From contig JAUCGL010000020.1 in assembly GCA_030378105.1 (NCBI GenBank), forward strand, positions 1 to 44,704: 44,704 nt of DNA, given 5' to 3'. Under the pieces are notes generated by a model that saw only the letters and a list, made by a program, of their open reading frames with translations, did not search any database and was not told where the DNA came from. The number at the start of each line of letters is the position of its first letter. The stretch's first letter is position 1. Source of the stretch: Candidatus Halobeggiatoa sp. HSG11 (GTDB lineage Bacteria > Pseudomonadota > Gammaproteobacteria > Beggiatoales > Beggiatoaceae). Below, in pieces: positions 18,601-23,945 of the stretch. Both the position numbers and the translations under genes were made by a program.

Positions 18601-21600
18601 GATTTTAAGGATGCGGAGTTTGAGAAGTCTTTTCCTGAGTTGATTCAGGCGATTGAGTTGGATCGGGAACATGCTCATAAGCATACTGTGTTGCAGCAAC
18701 GTGCTGGAGATTGGGCGGAGAATAATAAGAGTGGTGATTTTTTGCTGAATATTACGGCCTGTGATAATGCGGAGAGATGGCGGGATGTGGCGGTTGAGGA
18801 GGAGAAACAACCGGCTCCGACTGAATTGCAAGATGGTTTTATTGATAAGAGTAGAAAGGCTATTCAGAAAGCTAATCAACGGAAGAATATCTTATTTAGT
18901 TTTGTTGGATTATTAGCTATTTTAGCAGCGATTGCGGCAGGATTTGCTTTTGTTAAGATGGGGGAAGCCAAAGAACAAGCCCAAATAGCATTAATTGAGA
19001 AACTTGGTGCTCAATCTATAGTTGCTACAGAATCTCCAAGTGCAAGCAATGGCTATTTTGAACACGCTCTCTTATTAGCAGCCCAAGCTTTTAATGAAAA
19101 AGATATAGTAACCAGTAAAAGCAATTTATTACGAGTATTGCAAGCTAAGAAGCATAAAAAAGCATATTTATATGGCCATTCTGGCGGTGTGACAAGCATT
19201 GTAATAAGTCCGGATGGCAACCTGCTTGCTTCAGGCAGTATTGATAATACCGTGCGTCTTTGGGACGTAAAGAAACAAAAACCGCTTGGCAAACCTTTAA
19301 CTGGGCATTATTCTGATGTAAGGAGCGTTAGCTTCAGTCCGGATGGGAAAACCCTTGCTTCAGCTGGTGATGATAATACCGTGCGTCTTTGGGACGTAGA
19401 AACCCACAAATCACTCGGTAAACCTCTAACTGGACATTCTTCTGATGTAAGGAGCGTTAGCTTCAGTCCGGATGGAAAAACCCTTGCTTCGGCAAGTTAT
19501 GATAAAACCGTGCGCCTATGGGATGTTGAAACCCATAAATCGCTCGGTGAACCTTTAACTGGGCATTCTGATGGTGTTATGAGCGTTAGCTTCAGTCCGG
19601 ATGGAAAAATCCTCGCTTCGGCTAGTGAGGATAAAACCGTGCGTCTTTGGGATGTTAAAACCCATAAATTGCTCGGCGAACCTTTTACTGGATATTTTTC
19701 TTCTGTTGATAGCGTTAGCTTCAGTCCAGATGGAAAAACTCTCGCTTCGGCAAGTTATGATACTGTGTATCTTTGGGATGTTAAAACCCATAAATCGCTC
19801 GACGAACATTTAACTGGACATTCTGAGGTTATTAATAGTGTTAGCTTCAGTCCGGATGGAAAAATCCTCGCTTCGGCTAGTGAGGATAATACCGTGCGTC
19901 TTTGGGATGTTGAAACCTATATCAGCGAACCTTTAACTGGACATTATGATGCTGTTTATAGCGTTAGTTTCAGTCAGGATGGAAAAACCATCGCTTCTGG
20001 TAGCTTGGATAAAACCGTGCGTCTTTGGGATGTCAAAAAATCACTCGGCAAACCTTTAATTGAACATTTTTCTTCTGTTGAAAGCGTTAGCTTCAGTCCG
20101 TCTGTTGAAAGCGTTAGCTTCAGTCCGGATGGAAAAACCCTCGCTTCGGGTAGCTGGGATAAAACCGTGTGTCTTTGGGATGTTAAAACCCATAAGTTGC
20201 TCGGCGAACCTTTTATTGGACACACATCGATTGTTAATAGCGTTAGCTTCAGCCCGGATGGAAAAATCCTCGCTTCGGCAAGTGAGGATAAAACCGTGCG
20301 TCTATGGGATGTTAAAACCTATAAATTGCTTGGTGAACCTTTAACTGGACATTCTTCTGATGTAAGGAGTGTTAGCTTCAGTTCTGATGGAAAAATTCTC
20401 GCTTCAGCAAGTTCTGATGATACCGTACGTCTTTGGGATGTTAAAACCCATAAATCGCTCGGCGAACCTTTAGCTGGACATTCTTTTGTTGTTAATAGCG
20501 TTAGCTTCAGTCCGGATGGAAAAATTCTCGCTTCAGCAAGTTCTGATGATACCGTACGTCTTTGGGATGTTAAAACCCATAAATCGCTCGGCGAACCTTT
20601 AGCTGGACATTCTTTTGTTGTTAATAGCGTTAGCTTCAGTCCGGATGGAAAAACTATCGCTTCGGGTAGCTGGGATAAAACTGTGCGTCTTTGGGATGTT
20701 AAAACTCATAAATTGCTTGGTGAACCTTTAACTGGACATTTTTCTTGGGTTCAGAGCGTTAACTTCAGTCCGGATGGAAAAACCCTTGCTTCGGCAAGTT
20801 TTGATAAAACCGTGCGTCTTTGGGATGTTAAAACTCATAAATCGCTCGGCGAACCTTTAACTGGACATTCTTCTGATGTAAGGAGCGTTAGCTTCAGTCC
20901 GGATGGAAAAACCCTCGCTTCGGCTGGTGATGAAACTCTACGTCTTTGGGATGTTAATCCAAACTCTTGGAAACAACAAATATGCACAATTGCTAATCGT
21001 AACCTTAGTCATACAGAATGGCGTAAGTATATGGGAGACCGTCCTCATGAAAAAACTTGTCCTGATTTACCTATAGATACGCTTGGTGCGATTGAATTGG
21101 TTAGTGAAGGAGAAGCATTAATTGAAGAAGGAAAAATGAAAGAGGCGATTGATAAATTTAAACAAGCATTAGAATGGGATGCTAATATTGTTTACCTTGA
21201 TCCTGAAACTAAGGCTAAACAGTTTTTTGCCAAAGGGTTAGTTGAACAAGGAGAAGAATTAGCTAGTGAAGGTAAAATTGAAGAGGCAATTGGCAAATTC
21301 AAAGAAGCACAGGTCCAAGATTCTAATTTAACTTTTAAGCCAAAAATTAAGGCCAAACAGCTTTTTACTAAAGGGCTAGTTGAACAAGGGGAAGAATTAG
21401 CTAGTGAAGGTAAAATTGAAAAGGCAATTGGCAAATTCAAAGAAGCACAAGTCCAAGATTCCAATTTAATTTTTGAGCCAGAAGCTAAAGCTAAACAAGT
21501 ATTTGCTTCTAAGTTAGTTGAACAAGGTGGAGAATTGGCTAGTGAAGGTGAAATTACCGAAACTATTAGTAAATATCAACAAGCTCAACAGGTAGATTCT

Positions 21601-21906
21601 GATGTAAAAATTTATGCTTGGCAATGGAATACACTTTGTTGGAATGGTAGTTTGTATGGACATGCTACTAAAGTAATAGAATACTGTGAAAAAGCAGTGG
21701 AACTTGAGCCATATTCTAGTAGATATAAAAGTCGAGGATTAGCAAGAGCTTTAACTGACAATATTCAAGGTGCAATTGAAGATTTTAAATTTGTGGTTAA
21801 AAATTCTACTGATGAAGAACTTATAGAACAAGCTCAAGGCAGGATAGATTCTCTCCAAAAAGGTGAAAATCCATTTACTGAGGAGGTTTTGGAGGGATTG
21901 CGGTAG
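15694..21906 (+). CDS. Giant five-TIR / WD40 / TPR-like protein
   Basis: 2070 residues. Five TIR domains begin near residues 7, 287, 470, 669 and 864. The helix that carries the NADase glutamate reads SPYCLLE79, E350 (degenerate, SxYC deleted), SPYCQAE545, SDYCLRE741 and SEYCERE935. From TIR2 onward the glutamates are spaced 194-196 residues apart, so the TIR plus its helical linker (HxQTEILxxAxxWQ...LLVGxERxxAExWL) is a repeated module. A TM helix follows at about 1066-1090. Residues 1160-1750 hold 14 WD40 repeats, enough for two seven-bladed propellers, several nearly identical. The tail (about 1800-2070) has repeated LVEQGEELASEGKIEEAIGK units of TPR type. TIR domains in such proteins cleave NAD or make cyclic ADP-ribose signals; WD40/TPR parts sense or bind partners. 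Likely a conflict or programmed-death protein. Confidence 0.93.
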   Translation: MNNKFKDLFISYGRRESLGFVGRLHQQLKLAGYDGWFDKVDIPDGEKYDKRINHGIEAAHNFVYVMAPRCMTSPYCLLELEYARILGKRVIPIDQMQLFKTESANLSDGDKQILVKFYQDNNIELNKDIQTTQDVLDRSNFLIDTTDWLAAKEEVSDEDCQHLLDWAKKYENHWAKHDDLDYLKSVELPVFGENIDTLESVVERITAVLDRQTDYVHHHTEILVEALLWQKNKKTTKYLLVGEVRLAAEKWLSTEFKAPEQPPCQPIPLICEFICESRKNAENHLTDIFICGDASDICNSVVQSLSRYGKTCWLREQDMQQDVRPEYVIEQGIEGADNFLLFSNNSYQHEITHALNYNKRIILVGQNTEIPDQFKDLPCFNFNQEHDIHELLKLLAHEQDYYHQHKLLLVRSRKWAAENRKSTFLLQGHRLELAKVWLDTHEKRSQNSPLPLHHELITASDNATHQIGTELFVSYSRKDNDFVQKLNTRLQEAGRTVWFDQESQQSDADEEVDFKPEAFKGIDNADNFVFVVSLPSVDSPYCQAELEHATQQGKRVILLLYRQVELELPDALRLDCTGDFETVFLELIQSLEQQKYYVHQQTEILAQAQYWQQNQNLTQHLLVGQERTAAEDWLLTEFLPPAQAPCQPTPLICEFICEARKNAENLMTDIFICYDVEHDKEIRDEVIQSLSYYAKTCWTHDRDIKKGEKYARAIECGIEGADNFFFFISPSSVVSDYCLRELAHALKYHKRIVPLLIKPTPVSDMPDGLRSLQYIDLSNNPVNEILNILKQEQDYYKQHKVLLVRALKWKEENQKSSFLLRGHNQDNAKTWLRLHDKRKEHLPLELHHELIKASEAAKGQLGTEVFISYSRKDGDFARHLNTELQEQGKTTWFDQESISSGVDFEKEIYKGIDGADNFVFVISPDAVDSEYCEREVDYASEQNKRFISILHRETDPSVMPEALRRINWIDFKDAEFEKSFPELIQAIELDREHAHKHTVLQQRAGDWAENNKSGDFLLNITACDNAERWRDVAVEEEKQPAPTELQDGFIDKSRKAIQKANQRKNILFSFVGLLAILAAIAAGFAFVKMGEAKEQAQIALIEKLGAQSIVATESPSASNGYFEHALLLAAQAFNEKDIVTSKSNLLRVLQAKKHKKAYLYGHSGGVTSIVISPDGNLLASGSIDNTVRLWDVKKQKPLGKPLTGHYSDVRSVSFSPDGKTLASAGDDNTVRLWDVETHKSLGKPLTGHSSDVRSVSFSPDGKTLASASYDKTVRLWDVETHKSLGEPLTGHSDGVMSVSFSPDGKILASASEDKTVRLWDVKTHKLLGEPFTGYFSSVDSVSFSPDGKTLASASYDTVYLWDVKTHKSLDEHLTGHSEVINSVSFSPDGKILASASEDNTVRLWDVETYISEPLTGHYDAVYSVSFSQDGKTIASGSLDKTVRLWDVKKSLGKPLIEHFSSVESVSFSPSVESVSFSPDGKTLASGSWDKTVCLWDVKTHKLLGEPFIGHTSIVNSVSFSPDGKILASASEDKTVRLWDVKTYKLLGEPLTGHSSDVRSVSFSSDGKILASASSDDTVRLWDVKTHKSLGEPLAGHSFVVNSVSFSPDGKILASASSDDTVRLWDVKTHKSLGEPLAGHSFVVNSVSFSPDGKTIASGSWDKTVRLWDVKTHKLLGEPLTGHFSWVQSVNFSPDGKTLASASFDKTVRLWDVKTHKSLGEPLTGHSSDVRSVSFSPDGKTLASAGDETLRLWDVNPNSWKQQICTIANRNLSHTEWRKYMGDRPHEKTCPDLPIDTLGAIELVSEGEALIEEGKMKEAIDKFKQALEWDANIVYLDPETKAKQFFAKGLVEQGEELASEGKIEEAIGKFKEAQVQDSNLTFKPKIKAKQLFTKGLVEQGEELASEGKIEKAIGKFKEAQVQDSNLIFEPEAKAKQVFASKLVEQGGELASEGEITETISKYQQAQQVDSDVKIYAWQWNTLCWNGSLYGHATKVIEYCEKAVELEPYSSRYKSRGLARALTDNIQGAIEDFKFVVKNSTDEELIEQAQGRIDSLQKGENPFTEEVLEGLR
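20074..20127 (+). repeat. Exact 27-base tandem duplication inside WD40 blade 8
   Basis: 20074-20100 is repeated without change at 20101-20127. The result is SVESVSFSPSVESVSFSP, an extra 9 residues in one blade, in frame. Confidence 0.95.
20386..20643 (+). repeat. Exact 129-base tandem duplication of a WD40 repeat
   Basis: 20386-20514 and 20515-20643 are identical base for base, one complete 43-residue WD40 unit each. This marks very recent expansion or gene conversion in the propeller. Confidence 0.92.
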
Positions 21907-21908
21907 GT

Positions 21909-22012
21909 TTTGAACAGGATTATGCAGGATTAAAGGATAAAACATGATTAAACCAAAATTTATTTTAAAATCCTGCCTATCTTTTAATCCGTTAAATCCT
22001 GTTCAAACTAAT
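21909..22012. repeat. Inverted GAACAGGATT..AATCCTGTTC repeat
   Basis: TTTGAACAGGATTATGCAGG (21909 on) and AATCCGTTAAATCCTGTTC AAA (to 22012) are inverted copies with AAAATCCTGCCTAT between. The left half starts right after the TIR gene stop and recurs at about 23324-23372 after the duplicated gene tail. It may act as a transcription end. Confidence 0.6.
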
Positions 22013-22165
22013 TTGACAAACAAACCTAACATCATTACAATTTGATTTGCACTTAGCTAGGGAATCTAGACCTGAAAAAGTGGTAACCACAGAATACCGC
22101 TCTGCTAAGTGTTTTAACCAAATATCTGTGAAATCCTTTCAATTAACTGCTGTGGAGAGTCTTAA

Positions 22166-22990
22166 ATGACCACCCAAAATTTAATAAGCCATGATTTTCA
22201 TGGTACTACGATCCGCCAGCGTTCTGATGGCTATTTGAACGCTACCGATATGTGTAAGGCTTCTAATAAAAGGCTTAATGATTATCGTCGTCTTAAATCT
22301 ACTAAAGAATATTTTAATGTACTTTCGGGGTATGCGGGAATTCCCGCAGACCTCATAATTCAAATCACTAAAACCGGATTAAATGATAAGCGTGGTACTT
22401 GGATCGAGCCACATGCAGCAATTAATTTAGCTCAATGGTGTAGTCCAGAATTTGCCGTCATGGTAACTGAATGGGTATTTGAACTTCTCAAAACAGGCTC
22501 AGTAGAACTGAATCCCGAACAATCTAAACAAAAAGTTGCCCAACTTGTCCAAGCCAAATCCAAAGAACTAGACAATCAGAGAATTATCGGTAATGCTAAA
22601 CGAATTGCTCTCAACGACTTCATAAAAGACCAATTTGGCTATGATACATTAGCAATGTTTGAAATGGAATCCCAAGTTGCCGAGGTTCAACAAGCCTTAT
22701 TAAATCCTACCAAAATAGCCGAACGAGTGAGTTTAAAAAGTGCCATAGCAGTCAACAAAGAACTAATTGCACTTGGACTGCAAACCAAACACTATGATAG
22801 CAACAAGCATGTCTACTACGAACTAACCGAAAAAGGTCTTAAATACGGCCAATATCAAGACACCAAAATCCGCAAAGCCTCCAAAACCATCCGAGCTATT
22901 AAATGGTATGACAGCGTACTAAAATTCTTTCAACTAGTACTTACTCCTACAATTAAACCACTTTCTCAACCAAACCTTCAACTATTTTAA
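22166..22990 (+). CDS. KilA-N domain protein
   Basis: A DNA-binding protein of phage and large DNA virus type. The KilA-N domain covers residues about 8-110: GTTIRQRSDGYLNATDMCKA, YRRLKSTKEYFNVLS and GTWIEPHAAINLAQWCSPEF, then AVMVTEWVFELL. A coiled linker (about 115-150) leads to a C-terminal winged-helix-like domain (VSLKSAIAVNKELIALGLQ; YYELTEKGLKYGQYQDTK; ISW-like IKWYDSVLKF). SD GGAGAG nine bases upstream. It sits behind the TIR gene, between that gene's real 3' end and a duplicated copy of it, so it probably came in as cargo. Such proteins occur in prophages and defence islands; a regulator of this locus is possible. Confidence 0.88.
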   Translation: MTTQNLISHDFHGTTIRQRSDGYLNATDMCKASNKRLNDYRRLKSTKEYFNVLSGYAGIPADLIIQITKTGLNDKRGTWIEPHAAINLAQWCSPEFAVMVTEWVFELLKTGSVELNPEQSKQKVAQLVQAKSKELDNQRIIGNAKRIALNDFIKDQFGYDTLAMFEMESQVAEVQQALLNPTKIAERVSLKSAIAVNKELIALGLQTKHYDSNKHVYYELTEKGLKYGQYQDTKIRKASKTIRAIKWYDSVLKFFQLVLTPTIKPLSQPNLQLF

Positions 22991-23004
22991 GCGTATTATT
23001 TCCT

Positions 23005-23200
23005 CGTTCCCAACGACCTCGTCTCATCGTTATACATAAGCACCCAAGCAACAAATGTAGGGTGGATAGAATGAAATGAAATCCACCATTTTGAAGGTTC
23101 GGTGGGTTTCCACTTCGTTACTACCCACCCTACATAATATATTTTCATTTCAACTACTTAAATACTTATGTATAACAATGAGACGGCCTCGTTGGGAATG
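23005..23200. mobile_element. Nested palindromic (MITE-like) element
   Basis: Outer arms 23005-23041 (CGTTCCCAACG ... ATACATAAG) and 23163-23200 (CTTATGTAT ... CGTTGGGAATG) are inverted copies about 36 bases long. In the loop lies a second palindromic element, 23056-23134, bounded by TGTAGGGTGG and CCACCCTACA. The inner type is a widespread intergenic repeat in sulfur bacteria and cyanobacteria. At 23249-23270 a further small hairpin TTCCCAACC/GGTTGGGAA follows. An 85-codon frame across this area is an accident of the repeats. Confidence 0.7.
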
Positions 23201-23275
23201 CCTTCAGCAACGCTCCGCGTTGCGAGACACAAAGCGTCCCCAAATGAATTCCCAACCAAGAGGTTGGGAACTAGT

Positions 23276-23372
23276 CAAAAAGGTGAAAATCCATTTACTG
23301 CGAAGGTTTTGGAGGAATTGCGTTAGGTTTTGAACATGATTATGCAGGATTAGAGGATTTTCAGGATAAAAC
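23276..23372 (+). pseudogene. Duplicated 3' end of the TIR-WD40 gene
   Basis: The codons QKGENPFTAKVLEELR-stop match the last codons of the 2070-residue gene (QKGENPFTEEVLEGLR-stop, 21856-21906), and the match goes on through the stop into GTTTTGAACA.GATTATGCAG and GGATAAAAC. Only a few differences are seen over about 85 aligned bases. The fragment has no start of its own and lies directly after the nested palindromic element. Confidence 0.85.
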
Positions 23373-23449
23373 CAAATAATTCCAAGAAACTATTCTGAAA
23401 ATTTTATAATTCTGCAAATTCTGATTCTGACAAAATTGCCAACAATTAC

Positions 23450-23560
23450 AATTTGAGCATGAATCAACTTGCGTACCGCTATTTTTCCTTTTGATGTCAA
23501 TTAGTTTAATTCAATACACTCTTCTTTTGTTAATTTAACTTTGTACTTTTTGGCTGGCAT
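23450..23560 (-). pseudogene. IS630-family transposase N-terminal remnant
   Basis: On the minus strand ATG 23560 gives MPAKKYKVKLTKEECIELN, an in-frame TAA, then LTSKGKIAVRKLIHAQI. This is the typical beginning of IS630-type transposases. After about 37 codons the similarity is lost. The rest of 23373-23945 holds only AT-rich sequence with no gene that I can support. Confidence 0.65.
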
Positions 23561-23945
23561 GGTGAATATATTCGCTATAATTTGGTTTAAATTTATAGGT
23601 AATATATCATAATATTGTATTCATCATAACAAGAATGTCAGAGTACTAGGTCTTCTACCGTTGTGGATTTGGATTTTGCAGAGACGCATGCTTAACGTTC
23701 CTTATCTATGAGTAAATCTATGTGTTAAGCTTCTCCTATCTAATTTTTAGGCTGCAAAATAAAAATAGCTGTAACTACTATAACTAAAGGTATATTTTTT
23801 GCTTTGTTAAATAAGCAATATATCTTACTTGGTAGAAAATACTTTTCCTTAACTTAAATGGCAGTGAAGATAGGGAAAATTGTCGATTTTATTAACATAC
23901 ATACTCCCAACCATTAATCATCTTATCCAACAAAGAGAAATACTT

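Noticed and set aside
18274-18879. 201-residue open frame antisense to the TIR gene
   Set aside because: Rich in Leu/Ile/Arg from reverse reading of TIR codons, with no start signal or family resemblance; a shadow frame.
19170-20960. Regular repeats that might be taken for a CRISPR-like array
   Set aside because: The 126-129 base period is a continuous reading frame of WD40 blades, without spacers.
23076-23333. 85-residue plus-strand frame
   Set aside because: Consists of palindromic repeats and the duplicated TIR-gene tail in a wrong frame.
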